8,449 nt of DNA from Dehalococcoidia bacterium (GCA_030639215.1 DAOWDD010000014.1:1-8449), one strand, 5' to 3'. Numbered from the stretch's first letter, positions 1 through 6,805 are shown. Numbers and translations: made by a program. The notes: a model not told the origin generated them from the letters alone.

Positions 1-726
1 CGCGGCCTGGAGATGGGACAGGTAGTCGTTGCTCCCCGGCAGGTGCTGGATAGCGAACTGAAAGGACCGCTCAAGCCGGCGGTGCGCAAGGCAGAGCCTG
101 AAGATATTAAACGTGCTCAGGAATTGGAGCAGAAGACCGCGGAAGCCCTGGCTGAATGTGGTAAGTGGGTTGAGAGACTAAAGCTGCCTATGAAGCTGCT
201 GGCTGCCGAGTACAACCTTAGCGGTAACCGCCTTACTTTTTTCTTCAGTGCCTCGGAGCGGGTTGATTTTCGCGAGCTGGTTAAGGAGTTGACCAGTCTT
301 CTTAAAGTGCGGATGGAACTGCGACAGGTGGGACCCAGAGATGGAGCTAAGCTGGTAGGCGGCTTTGGCCGCTGCGGCCGCCAGCTGTGCTGCTGCAGTT
401 TTTTAACCGAATTTGAACCTGTTTCGATTAGGATGGCAAAAGAGCAGGACCTGCCCCTTAATCCGATGAAAATATCGGGTGTCTGCGGGCGTTTGATGTG
501 TTGTTTGGGTTATGAGTGTGAGCTCTACCGTGCTATGCGAGAGAAATTACCGAAAAAGGGCCAGCGGGTAATGACCAATACCGGGGCAGCTGTTGTGGTT
601 GGGGGTAATCCGCTCAAGCAGACGGTATTGGTGGAACTAAAGAGCGGGGCGACTATAGAGTTGCCTGTCGGCGAGGTAACTATTGAGGCGGAACAACCCC
701 ATAAGCAGCAGAAGAAAAAGGGTTGA
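1..726 (+). CDS. ricT: RicT/YaaT-like PSP1-domain protein (5' end outside window)
   Basis: The frame is open from base 1 (R-G-L-E-M-G-Q-V-V-V), and 'GLE.GQVV' is typical of the inside of a PSP1 domain. The ATG at 13 is therefore probably internal and the gene starts upstream. Numbering from that Met, the hallmark is two Cys clusters: FGRCGRQLCCCSF (Cys 121, 126-128) and GVCGRLMCCLGYEC (Cys 158, 163, 164, 169). In Bacillus, RicT carries such cysteines, joins RicA and RicF, binds iron-sulfur clusters and helps RNase Y mature mRNAs. That role is known for the family, not shown here, and ricA and ricF are not in this window. The C-terminus ends in a basic run (HKQQKKKG). A convergent HNH gene ends 26 bp downstream, and I see no terminator hairpin between them. 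Family assignment is firm; the exact role is inferred. Confidence 0.92.
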   Translation, partial: RGLEMGQVVVAPRQVLDSELKGPLKPAVRKAEPEDIKRAQELEQKTAEALAECGKWVERLKLPMKLLAAEYNLSGNRLTFFFSASERVDFRELVKELTSLLKVRMELRQVGPRDGAKLVGGFGRCGRQLCCCSFLTEFEPVSIRMAKEQDLPLNPMKISGVCGRLMCCLGYECELYRAMREKLPKKGQRVMTNTGAAVVVGGNPLKQTVLVELKSGATIELPVGEVTIEAEQPHKQQKKKG

Positions 727-752
727 GGTTAGTTAATAGGATTTACGTGGTC

Positions 753-1256
753 TCACTGAGGAAGGTATTTCTGCCACTGAGTCTGGGTCTTCAGGGGAAG
801 GGGAATGTAGAAAGGGAGGTGGTCCCGTGGAGGAGAGGGGCAGTTCATTAGTCTCATCCCGGCTTCTTTGGGGGTCCGGCCTGCCTTGCGCCGGTTGCAG
901 GGGATGCAGGCGCTGACTACATTCTCCCAGGTCTGCTCACCACCCCGGTAGCGGGGAATAACGTGGTCCAAGGTAAGCTGCCGGACCTCCTTGCCACAAT
1001 ACTGACAGGTGTATCGGTCACGGTTAAAGACCTCCAGGCGGGTCAGCCTTCTTTTCGGTCGAGGGCGTTTGATTATATAGGACAACCGAATTACCGAGGG
1101 CAGGGGAAACTCACGACTGATTGAGTGGATAAAACCGGTGCCATCTTCCAGCATCTCAGCCTTGTCTTCATAGACCAGCACTATCGCCCGCCGGACTCGA
1201 CATATATTGAGCGGCTCATAATTCTGATTTAGTACCAGGACCGACCGGTTCATCAT
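753..1256 (-). CDS. HNH endonuclease-family protein
   Basis: This 167-residue protein has a treble-clef HNH domain at about residues 76-125: CQYC (84-87), LDHVIPRYRGG (96-106, with the catalytic-type D97-H98), WENVV (110-114) and ACIPCNRRK (116-124). The two CxxC pairs should bind a structural zinc, and DH...N...H/N forms the metal-dependent nuclease centre. The N-terminal stretch NRSVLVLNQNYEPLNICRVRRAI (residues 3-25) is typical of a widespread stand-alone HNH family, usually chromosomal and of unknown role. Two adjacent ATG codons (1256 and 1253) could start it; the SD is poor (GGAAAG about 13 nt away). It follows the loader ATPase on the same strand after an 86-bp gap, so it may be the last operon gene or have its own weak promoter. 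There is no intron, intein or phage context, so homing activity is not implied. The biological substrate is unknown. Confidence 0.9.
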   Translation of the reverse strand: MMNRSVLVLNQNYEPLNICRVRRAIVLVYEDKAEMLEDGTGFIHSISREFPLPSVIRLSYIIKRPRPKRRLTRLEVFNRDRYTCQYCGKEVRQLTLDHVIPRYRGGEQTWENVVSACIPCNRRKAGRTPKEAGMRLMNCPSPPRDHLPFYIPLPLKTQTQWQKYLPQ

Positions 1257-1279
1257 AGCTTAAGGCTTCTTTCCACAGG

Positions 1280-1325
1280 CAGGCTTGCTTATTCTACTAA
1301 AAAAGCCCTCGGTGATACAAGCCTG
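1280..1325. repeat. Inverted repeat with 8-bp arms in the ATPase-HNH gap
   Basis: CAGGCTTG (1280-1287) and CAAGCCTG (1318-1325) are exact reverse complements separated by 30 nt. The interior holds GGGCTTTTTT on the minus strand. The loop is too long and the T run is in the wrong place for a standard intrinsic terminator. It could be a weak RNA structure between the two genes, or chance. Confidence 0.25.
1291..1320 (-). promoter_or_regulatory. Weak candidate promoter for the HNH gene
   Basis: Read on the minus strand, TTGTAT (1315-1320) and TAGAAT (1291-1296) are separated by 18 bp. The -10 matches consensus at five of six positions but the -35 at only three. It lies about 35 bp before the HNH start. 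The spacer contains a T6 run. It may be chance. Confidence 0.25.
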
Positions 1326-1342
1326 TGTGCTGGTTCAGGTCT

Positions 1343-2749
1343 TTAGCCCCAGCGCTCCTTCTTGCTGCCACGGGACCTCACCTTTGGGCCGGGCTGTCGA
1401 TCACCCCGGTAATCGGGGACGGTAATAATAAACGGTGTGCTGAGCTTAGCATCCACCAGGCGTGAGCTAACGGGGCTGTCGATTTCATCCATAGTATGGC
1501 TGGTGGTGATTACTGTCGGTAGCTTGGCGTTATAGCGGTAGTTGATAACCTGGTACAGCTTTTCTTGCGCCCAGGGGGTGGTTGTCTGTTCTCCGAAGTC
1601 ATCCAGGACGAGCAACGGCGCCTTCTTCACCTTTTCAAACAACTGGTCATAGGAGACCTTGCTCTCCGGGTTAAAGGCAGAACGCAGGTGGTCAAGAAAC
1701 TCGGGTACCACCACAAACAGGGCTGGTTTTTTGGCTTGATAGCAGTAATTAACAATGGCTGCCGCCAGGTGGGTCTTACCGCAGCCGTTAGCCCCCTGAA
1801 GTACCAGCCACCCTTCGGGTGAGCGGGCGAACCGAAAGACTCCCTCAAAGACATGTTTCAGGTTCTCACGCTGCTCTCGGGGCAGATTGAGTCGTGCATG
1901 GTCAAATGTGTCAAAGGTCATGCTTTTTTGCAGCTCAAACTCTGGGCCCCAGCCATATTCCGATAAGGTCTCCCTTTCTTCGATGCCATACGTCTGGCAC
2001 AAATCGGAGTCAGTGAGACGGGTGCGTATCCGGTCGTCGAGTCGTTCAACGGGGATGATGGGAATAATCACGGTGGGTAGCTCGCTATTAAAGCGGTAAT
2101 TCAGCAGCTGCTCCAGTTTTTCTTTAGCCCAGGGTGTGCTGGTCTGCGCGCCCAAATCGTCCAGGACCAGCAGCGGCGCATTGCGCACCTGGTCAAAGAA
2201 CTCGTCATAAGGCATTTCGCTATCGGGGCTGAAGGCGGAACGCAGGCGGTCGAGGAGGTCAGGGGCGGAAATGAAGAAGGTGGGGTACCCCTGGCTAATC
2301 CGCTCATTAGCGATAGCCGCCGCCAGGTGGGTCTTGCCGCAGCCGCTGGGACCGGTCAGTATCAGCCATCCCCTGGGTTCGCTGGCAAAGGCCCGGGCGG
2401 CCTGGTAGGCGTGGGTAAATTGCTCCTGATTTATCGGGTTCCCGCTTCTGCCTTCGGGGAGCAGGGTACTGAAGGTGAAGCGAGTTAGTGCCCCCAGGTT
2501 GCTGTACTTGAGCAGGTGAATTTGGCGCTCTCTAGTCAGTATTTCTTGTACGCAGCGGCAGGGGATAACCTGGCTGAAGTCCGGCCTTCCCGAGGGGAGA
2601 AGCGGGTGAACAAAGCATGCCCCTTTACAGATAGGGCAACTCGGGCTTGGTGTGGCTTCCGTTTCTTCAGCGCCGGAACATGTGTCCATATTTCTGTTTG
2701 ACGTATCTGTCCGGGTCTGTTTTCTTAGAATCTCGCCCAGGTGTTCCAT
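1343..2749 (-). CDS. DnaC/DnaI-like helicase-loader ATPase with two tandem AAA+ modules
   Basis: This 468-residue protein has an N-terminal helix (MEHLGEILRK) and a Cys-rich, probably zinc-binding segment (C38xxC41, C45, C64xC66), followed by two DnaC/IstB-type AAA+ modules. Module 1 has Walker A GPSGCGKT (133-140), Walker B LLVLDD (193-198) and Arg-finger candidates R242/R244. Module 2 has GANGCGKT (319-326), LLVLDD (379-384), sensor-1-like TTSH (415-418) and R430. The modules line up without gaps at an offset of 186 residues and share about 61 of 102 residues by hand count. Known loaders (DnaC, DnaI) have one such module, and about half this length is usual. Module 1 reads PIIPV where module 2 has TTSHT, suggesting a degenerate sensor 1. 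The position after dnaB and a DnaD-domain gene supports loading of DnaB onto DNA. I chose the ATG at 2749 because of its strong SD; an in-frame ATG at 2839 would lengthen the overlap with the DnaD gene to 173 bp. The tail is basic. Confidence 0.88.
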   Translation of the reverse strand: MEHLGEILRKQTRTDTSNRNMDTCSGAEETEATPSPSCPICKGACFVHPLLPSGRPDFSQVIPCRCVQEILTRERQIHLLKYSNLGALTRFTFSTLLPEGRSGNPINQEQFTHAYQAARAFASEPRGWLILTGPSGCGKTHLAAAIANERISQGYPTFFISAPDLLDRLRSAFSPDSEMPYDEFFDQVRNAPLLVLDDLGAQTSTPWAKEKLEQLLNYRFNSELPTVIIPIIPVERLDDRIRTRLTDSDLCQTYGIEERETLSEYGWGPEFELQKSMTFDTFDHARLNLPREQRENLKHVFEGVFRFARSPEGWLVLQGANGCGKTHLAAAIVNYCYQAKKPALFVVVPEFLDHLRSAFNPESKVSYDQLFEKVKKAPLLVLDDFGEQTTTPWAQEKLYQVINYRYNAKLPTVITTSHTMDEIDSPVSSRLVDAKLSTPFIITVPDYRGDRQPGPKVRSRGSKKERWG

Positions 2750-3380
2750 CACTCCTTCCTTCTTGCCACCAGCGCTCCAGAATCCGGGAGATGTACCGCC
2801 AGTTTCGTTTGTTAAGGGAGACCGCTTCTTTGATGGCATCTGTTATCCAGCCGGCAGGGTATAGTCTCTCCGCCTGGCTCAGCTCTTCAGAAATTAATGG
2901 GGTGAGCATGCCGATGTTCTCTTCGTACAGGGTAAAGATGTCGGGCTGTTCCATAATCGCGGCATCACTATTCCCCCCAGTTCCAGGACTGGCTAGAGAG
3001 AGATCACCGTTCTGAATCCTGGCCATAGTCTTTCTATCGGACTCAGTATTAAGGAAATAGATATCCTCAGCTCCTCCGTCTCTATCCAGTGCTATGTGAA
3101 GAATAGTCCCCCGTTTGGCCGCCATCGCCAGGGCCCTGCGCAGTACCTCAGCGGGCGGTCCTGCTGCGCCGGTAAGGCTGCGCATCAGGCTGGGGATGCC
3201 CGCTAGCTCCCGGTAGCTTACGCAGCGGGGATAGCCCTTCTTGCGGTAGAGGGCGGAGAAAATATGGAGGGTTATCTTCAGCTCCGCCATATCGCTGATT
3301 TGGGGCAGGAGAGTGCTGAAGAAAAGGTTGGGTATCGGGGTAAACTGCATCCTGGTGGGAAAACCGGTAAACTGTTTCAT
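2667..3380 (-). CDS. DnaD-domain primosome protein
   Basis: This protein has 237 residues. The N-terminal part (about 12-110, beginning QFTPIPNLFFSTLLPQI) looks like the winged-helix region of DnaD/phage-replication proteins. A polar, Gly/Ser-rich linker (about 112-145) leads to the DnaD/DnaB2 domain (about 147-210), with its signature IFTLYEENIGMLTPLISEEL, YPAGWITDAI and NWRYISRILERWWQEG. In low-GC Gram-positives, DnaD and the non-helicase protein also called DnaB bridge DNA-bound DnaA or PriA to the helicase loader. A similar adaptor role is inferred here from the gene's place between the helicase and the loader-type ATPase. Its ATG overlaps the dnaB stop as ATGA, which suggests translational coupling and supports the 3380 start although the SD is weak. 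The basic C-terminus (DRYVKQKYGHMFRR) is encoded in DNA shared out of frame with the ATPase gene. Confidence 0.85.
   Translation of the reverse strand: MKQFTGFPTRMQFTPIPNLFFSTLLPQISDMAELKITLHIFSALYRKKGYPRCVSYRELAGIPSLMRSLTGAAGPPAEVLRRALAMAAKRGTILHIALDRDGGAEDIYFLNTESDRKTMARIQNGDLSLASPGTGGNSDAAIMEQPDIFTLYEENIGMLTPLISEELSQAERLYPAGWITDAIKEAVSLNKRNWRYISRILERWWQEGRSDGTPGRDSKKTDPDRYVKQKYGHMFRR
2750..2761 (-). promoter_or_regulatory. Shine-Dalgarno sequence that fixes the loader ATPase start
   Basis: On the minus strand, AAGGAAGGAGTG directly precedes the ATG at 2749. The AAGGA at 2757-2761 sits 7 nt from the start codon. It lies inside the coding sequence of the upstream DnaD-domain gene. The ATG at 2839 and the internal ATG at 2689 would both be less economical, and the latter has no comparable site. 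Confidence 0.7.
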
Positions 3381-4780
3381 AACAGACTCGGCTCGGCGCT
3401 GGTAATATTTTCGGGAATATTCTCAAACTTGGCCAGTCTCGGGATAAAGCGCAGGTTTATCTGTCCGGTAGGGCCATTACGGTGCTTGGCAATGATGACC
3501 TCAGCCGGAGGGGGGTATTTTTCGCCGGGATGTTCCGTTTCCCACTCCTGCTGGCTGGAATAGCGTACCTCGTCCCGGTAGATAAAGAAGACGATATCGG
3601 CGTCTTGTTCAATGCTGCCGCTCTCACGCAGGTCGGAGAGCTGTGGTTTATGTGAAGCCCGCCATTCTACCGCCCGGCTGAGCTGGGAGGCGGCTATCAC
3701 CGGTACGTTAAGCTCACGGGCTATCCCCTTCAGGGAGCGGGTGATATAGCTGATTTCCTGGACCCTGTTTTCCCTTTTCCCCTCCCCCTGGATTAGCTGC
3801 AGATAGTCAACGATAACAAGGTCAACACCTCGCTCATGGTAGAGCTGTCGCACCTTGCTCCGTATCTCTACTACCCGGAGCTGTGGAGAATCATCGATAT
3901 AGATCGGCGCCTCGGCGAGGATGCCGGTAGCGTCCATAATCCTTCTTTGGTCCGCCTCGCTGTGCAGCTCGCTGTGCAGTCCGAAGCGGACCCGGCTCAG
4001 GTTTACCCCCGATTCGCTGGAAAGCAGGCGATGCACCAGTGACTCTCGTGCCATCTCCAGGCTGAAGATGGCCACGCAGGCGCCGTAATCCACGGCGGCG
4101 TTTCGGGCGATGTTCAGGGCCAGGCTGGTCTTACCCATACTGGGTCTGCCGGCAACAATTATCAGGTCGGAGCGCTGGAACCCGCCGAGGAGCTCGTCCA
4201 GTCCGGTGAAGCTTGATTGGACATAGGGGATGTGTTCAGCCTGTCCCTCTAAAGCGGCTGCGCCGGGGATGGTGGTCTCAAAGTATTTGTCCAGCACCTG
4301 ACGGATAGGGACCAGGTCTCGGGTGTCCTGTCCCTGGCGTATCTTGAATAGGGCGTCCTCAGCCCGACTGAGGCTTGAGCCAACATCAGGGTCAGCCTCA
4401 TAGCCGATGGCTGCAATCTGATTGCTGGCGTTAATTAGGCGGCGCATTACCGATAGCCGGTAGACAATTTGAGCGTAGTGCTCGATATCGAGTGAGGTAG
4501 GTACTATGGATATCAGGTGACTTAAGTAAGCGGCGCCGCCGCATGCCTCCAGCTTGTCCTGGCGGTCAAGCTCCTGGGCCACCGTAATCTGGTTTATCGC
4601 TTCACTGCGCTGGTAGAGTGACAGGCACGCTCCGTATATCTGCGAGTTTCTCTCACTGTAGAAGTCCGATGGCTTGATGAGGACAGCAATCTTGTAGATT
4701 GCCGCACCGTCTATCAGCAGTGAGCCGATTACTGCTTCCTCAGCATCGGTATCACGGGGCGGTAGTTTCTCGCCGTTCAC
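3377..4780 (-). CDS. dnaB: Replicative DNA helicase DnaB
   Basis: This is the hexameric 5'-3' replicative helicase; 467 residues is normal for the family. The N-terminal domain starts at [19 protein letters not shown] (4-22). The RecA-like domain has Walker A GRPSMGKT (211-218), the catalytic Glu in FSLEM (E242), Walker [10 protein letters not shown] (321-329), SQLSRAVE (365-372), [13 protein letters not shown] (383-395) and the Arg-finger motif KHRNGPTG (432-439). No intein interrupts the Walker motifs, a common insertion place in DnaB. I start it at the GTG at 4780, one base after the rplI stop, because the conserved N-terminus begins three codons later. The frame stays open to an ATG at 4996, but that would add a 72-residue Arg/Gln/Lys stretch which is just the L9 repeat tail read in another frame. 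The gene is tightly coupled to rplI upstream and to the DnaD-domain gene downstream. Confidence 0.96.
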   Translation of the reverse strand: MNGEKLPPRDTDAEEAVIGSLLIDGAAIYKIAVLIKPSDFYSERNSQIYGACLSLYQRSEAINQITVAQELDRQDKLEACGGAAYLSHLISIVPTSLDIEHYAQIVYRLSVMRRLINASNQIAAIGYEADPDVGSSLSRAEDALFKIRQGQDTRDLVPIRQVLDKYFETTIPGAAALEGQAEHIPYVQSSFTGLDELLGGFQRSDLIIVAGRPSMGKTSLALNIARNAAVDYGACVAIFSLEMARESLVHRLLSSESGVNLSRVRFGLHSELHSEADQRRIMDATGILAEAPIYIDDSPQLRVVEIRSKVRQLYHERGVDLVIVDYLQLIQGEGKRENRVQEISYITRSLKGIARELNVPVIAASQLSRAVEWRASHKPQLSDLRESGSIEQDADIVFFIYRDEVRYSSQQEWETEHPGEKYPPPAEVIIAKHRNGPTGQINLRFIPRLAKFENIPENITSAEPSLL

Positions 4781-4781
4781 T

Positions 4782-5444
4782 CTATTCAGGCTCCTTTTCC
4801 TCTGTCTTCTCCTCTGCCTCTTCCTTTGCCTCTTCCTCTGTCTCTTCCTTTGTCTTCTTCTCTGTCTTCTCCTCTGCCTCTTCCTCTGCCTCTTCCTTTG
4901 CCTTCTTCCTTGTCTTCTTCTCTGTCTTCTCCTCTGCCTCTTCCTTTGCCTTCTTCTTTGTCTTCTTCTCCGCCTTCTCCTCTGCCCCGTCCTCAACCTT
5001 TTCCTCTATCACGTTAACCTTTACTTTGGGCGTAATATCCCTGCCCAATCTAACGGTTATCTCGTAGCTGCCAAGTTGGTGGATGTGTTCCTCCAGGTCT
5101 ATCTTTCTTTTGTCAACAACTATCCCGTCGCTCTTCTCTAGTTCAGCAGCAATATCGGCACTGGTAATTGAGCCGTACAGGCGGTCCTTGCTTCCCGCCC
5201 GAGCCTTCAGGGTGATTTCCTTCCCGTCTATCTGCTTGGCCAGTTCTTGTAGTTCGGCTTCGGTCTCAGCCTGCTGTCTGGCTTTTGCGCGGCATCGTGC
5301 TTCCGCCAGTTTGATAGCAGCCGAATTGGCTATCAGCGCCAACTTCTTCGGGATAAGGAGGTTTCTGGCGTAGCCGTCAGCTACCTCCTTTATCTCGCCG
5401 GACCGGGCTACGCCGGGTACATCCTCTAGGAAAACAACCTTCAT
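4782..5444 (-). CDS. rplI: 50S ribosomal protein L9 with a long repetitive charged tail
   Basis: L9 binds 23S rRNA through its N-domain and reaches away from the 50S subunit through a long helix. The N-domain is canonical ([21 protein letters not shown], then [13 protein letters not shown], residues 1-36). The connecting helix runs about 40-75 and the C-domain about 76-148, including [16 protein letters not shown] (84-99). Normal L9 ends near residue 148. Here a tail of about 70 residues (149-220) follows, made almost only of Glu, Lys, Ala and Thr, with three units of about 20 residues and a final EKEPE. The ATG at 5444 has an AAAGGA SD 6-7 nt upstream. The gene opens the replication operon, a known rplI-dnaB linkage in many bacteria. 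The function of the tail is unknown. It is probably disordered or a charged helix, and the reading frame through it is intact. Confidence 0.95.
   Translation of the reverse strand: MKVVFLEDVPGVARSGEIKEVADGYARNLLIPKKLALIANSAAIKLAEARCRAKARQQAETEAELQELAKQIDGKEITLKARAGSKDRLYGSITSADIAAELEKSDGIVVDKRKIDLEEHIHQLGSYEITVRLGRDITPKVKVNVIEEKVEDGAEEKAEKKTKKKAKEEAEEKTEKKTRKKAKEEAEEEAEEKTEKKTKEETEEEAKEEAEEKTEEKEPE
4791..4796 (-). promoter_or_regulatory. Shine-Dalgarno sequence for dnaB, inside the end of rplI
   Basis: AAGGAG on the minus strand lies 10 nt before the GTG at 4780 and within the last codons of rplI. This is a slightly long but workable spacing. It supports the GTG start over the in-frame ATG at 4996 and implies coupled translation of L9 and DnaB. 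Confidence 0.6.
4800..4979 (-). repeat. Three tandem 60-bp repeats encoding the L9 tail
   Basis: Units 4920-4979, 4860-4919 and 4800-4859 align without gaps and encode 20-residue units, the first being [20 protein letters not shown]. Each ends in EEKTE at residues 175, 195 and 215. Shorter GARGAR-type periods lie inside each unit. The coding strand is almost entirely purine. Because the unit is a multiple of three, copy-number change would keep rplI in frame. Confidence 0.85.
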
Positions 5445-5477
5445 ATTCTTTCCTTTCTATCTATCGAATTACAGCTT

Positions 5478-5505
5478 ATTATAGTAATTATACTTCACCC
5501 GGCAA
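5478..5505 (-). promoter_or_regulatory. Sigma70-type promoter for the rplI-dnaB operon
   Basis: On the minus strand, TTGCCG (5500-5505) and TATAAT (5478-5483) are 16 bp apart. The -10 is perfect and the -35 matches four of six. A second TATAAT lies at 5487-5492. Transcription would start near 5471, giving a leader of about 27 nt before the rplI ATG. It sits in the 84-bp gap after the amidohydrolase gene, so the replication operon need not depend on read-through. Confidence 0.6.
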
Positions 5506-5528
5506 AAAGTAGAAACATTGTCCGTCCC

Positions 5529-6716
5529 TCAGGTCAGGAACTCCTCCTCTTTCTGGCGAAACTCCTCTTCAACTCCGGTCACCTTTTCCGGGTCAGACAG
5601 TAAATCAACAGCGGTCATCGCCAGCGCCTTGGCGGCGTCAAGGAGGGCACGGCTCCCGTCATCAGAAGCAGCGGCTGAGGCAAACCGGGGGGAATGAAGT
5701 GATATCTCCTCCGGAGCTATGGCTACCATGGGGTGAATACCGGGCACCTGTTGACTGACATTGCCCATATCGGTGCTGAAAATGGTATCACTTGAGTTGG
5801 TAAGCTTCATCTTGCGCCCCAGGGACTCCATATTCTGCTGAAATAATCGAGCCAGGGTCAGATTATTACGCATAGGGGCATAGTGGTGCTCCTGCCAGTG
5901 GTATTCCAGCCGGGCACCGCTGGCGGTGGCCGCTCCGATAAAGCAGTTGATTACCCTTTGCTTTAGTTCATTGAGATAGCTATCACTCTCCGCCCGCACG
6001 ATAAAAATGGCGGCACTGTGGTCGGGGACGACGTTGGCTGCCTGCCCGCCGTCGGTAATAATCCCGTGGATGCGGGCCTTGTCCCTGATGTGCTGTCGCA
6101 GTGAATTAATGGCGGTGAATGACTGGAGCATTGCCTCCAGGGCATTGATGCCCGCTTCTGGCCTGGCGGCAGCGTGGGCTGCCTTACCCAAGAATTCAAC
6201 CTCCAGCAACTGGCAGGCAACGGTCTGGGTAGTGGCGGCGTCATATGCCCCCGGGTGCACCATCATAGCAATGTCCACATCAGCGAAGGCTCCCCGCTTG
6301 ACCATAATTACCTTACCTCCACCCATCTCTTCCGCCGGTGTGCCGATAACGAGGATACTCCCCCCAAGCCGGTCAATGGCCGGCCGGGTGGCAACCGCGG
6401 CCCCAACGGCACAGGCAGCGATGAGATTATGACCACAGGCATGCCCGAGTCCGGGCAGGGCATCGTATTCAGCGAGGGCGGCGATAACCGGTTTTCCCTG
6501 TCCATAACGTGCGCGGAAGGCGGTCGGTAGCCCGCAGACCCCTTTTTCTATCGAGAAGCAGTTTTCCTTAAGGTATTGGCTCAGCCAGGTGACCGCTTTT
6601 GTTTCCTCAAAGCCCACTTCAGGGTGGGAGTAAATCCTTAAGCTGAGCTCGTTGAGCTGACGGCGGTGAGCGTCTATCTCACCGATAACCAGAGCCTTTA
6701 GTTCTTCTGCGTCCAC
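5529..6716 (-). CDS. M20-family metallo-amidohydrolase (M20D / aminoacylase-1-like 2 type)
   Basis: This 395-residue protein has the two-domain layout of M20 peptidases. The catalytic domain holds EYDALPGLGHACGHN (83-97; C94 and H96 in the metal site), PAEEMGGGK (127-135, Glu pair) and MMVHPG (151-156). The dimerisation or lid domain begins near LLEVEFLGKAAHAAARPEAG (170-189), with H181 the usual bridging His. The C-terminal part has STDMGNVSQQVPGIHP (314-329) and SLHSPRF (339-345). Relatives cleave amide bonds of N-acyl amino acids, p-aminobenzoyl-glutamate or dipeptides; EYDALPGLGHACGHN points to the AbgB/PM20D2 branch, but the substrate cannot be read from sequence. It has no signal peptide, so it is cytoplasmic. 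It starts with GTG at 6716 with an AGGA SD 8-9 nt away. It appears monocistronic, since the next operon has its own promoter. Confidence 0.92.
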   Translation of the reverse strand: MDAEELKALVIGEIDAHRRQLNELSLRIYSHPEVGFEETKAVTWLSQYLKENCFSIEKGVCGLPTAFRARYGQGKPVIAALAEYDALPGLGHACGHNLIAACAVGAAVATRPAIDRLGGSILVIGTPAEEMGGGKVIMVKRGAFADVDIAMMVHPGAYDAATTQTVACQLLEVEFLGKAAHAAARPEAGINALEAMLQSFTAINSLRQHIRDKARIHGIITDGGQAANVVPDHSAAIFIVRAESDSYLNELKQRVINCFIGAATASGARLEYHWQEHHYAPMRNNLTLARLFQQNMESLGRKMKLTNSSDTIFSTDMGNVSQQVPGIHPMVAIAPEEISLHSPRFASAAASDDGSRALLDAAKALAMTAVDLLSDPEKVTGVEEEFRQKEEEFLT

Positions 6717-6744
6717 AGTCTTTTCCTGTTCAAAGGATAGCGTT

Positions 6745-6761
6745 CTAGCTGCTTGAGCTAG
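6745..6761. repeat. Small palindrome at the amidohydrolase transcription start
   Basis: CTAGCT, a 5-nt spacer GCTTG and AGCTAG form a perfect inverted repeat. It begins where transcription from the adjacent -10 box (6767-6772) would start, the usual place for a repressor operator. It could also form a small hairpin in the leader. Six-bp arms can arise by chance. Confidence 0.35.
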
Positions 6762-6766
6762 TGCTT

Positions 6767-6795
6767 ATTATAGACCAGCGGGGCCAGGATTTCTA
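6767..6795 (-). promoter_or_regulatory. Candidate promoter for the amidohydrolase gene
   Basis: On the minus strand, TAGAAA (6790-6795) and a perfect TATAAT (6767-6772) are 17 bp apart; the -35 matches four of six. The predicted start near 6760 gives a leader of about 45 nt before the GTG at 6716. Confidence 0.5.
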
Positions 6796-6805
6796 GGTTT
6801 TGTGC

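Noticed and set aside
1280..1325. Intrinsic terminator after the replication operon
   Set aside because: The T6 run lies inside the 30-nt loop rather than after a stem, and no GC-rich hairpin directly precedes it.
2750..2839. Start of the loader ATPase at the ATG at 2839
   Set aside because: The extra 30 residues (MPSKKRSPLT...) are the DnaD domain coding region in another frame. The ATG at 2749 has a far better SD and a plausible N-terminal helix.
4800..4979. CRISPR-like array
   Set aside because: The repeats are contiguous with no unique spacers and are explained by the L9 coding sequence.
4781..4996. A 72-residue Arg/Gln/Lys-rich N-terminal extension of DnaB from the ATG at 4996, or an L9-DnaB frameshift fusion
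   Set aside because: It is the L9 repeat region read in the +1 frame, open only because GA-rich repeats contain no stops in that frame. DnaB homology begins just after the GTG at 4780, which has its own SD, and I see no slippery heptamer.
4699..5067. Ser/Phe-rich and Ser/Pro/Leu-rich plus-strand frames over the repeat tract
   Set aside because: These are low-complexity shadows of the polypyrimidine strand of rplI.
6007..6530. Plus-strand frames of 118-141 codons within the amidohydrolase
   Set aside because: They are antisense to a gene with intact catalytic motifs, overlap each other in different frames, and resemble no family I recognise.
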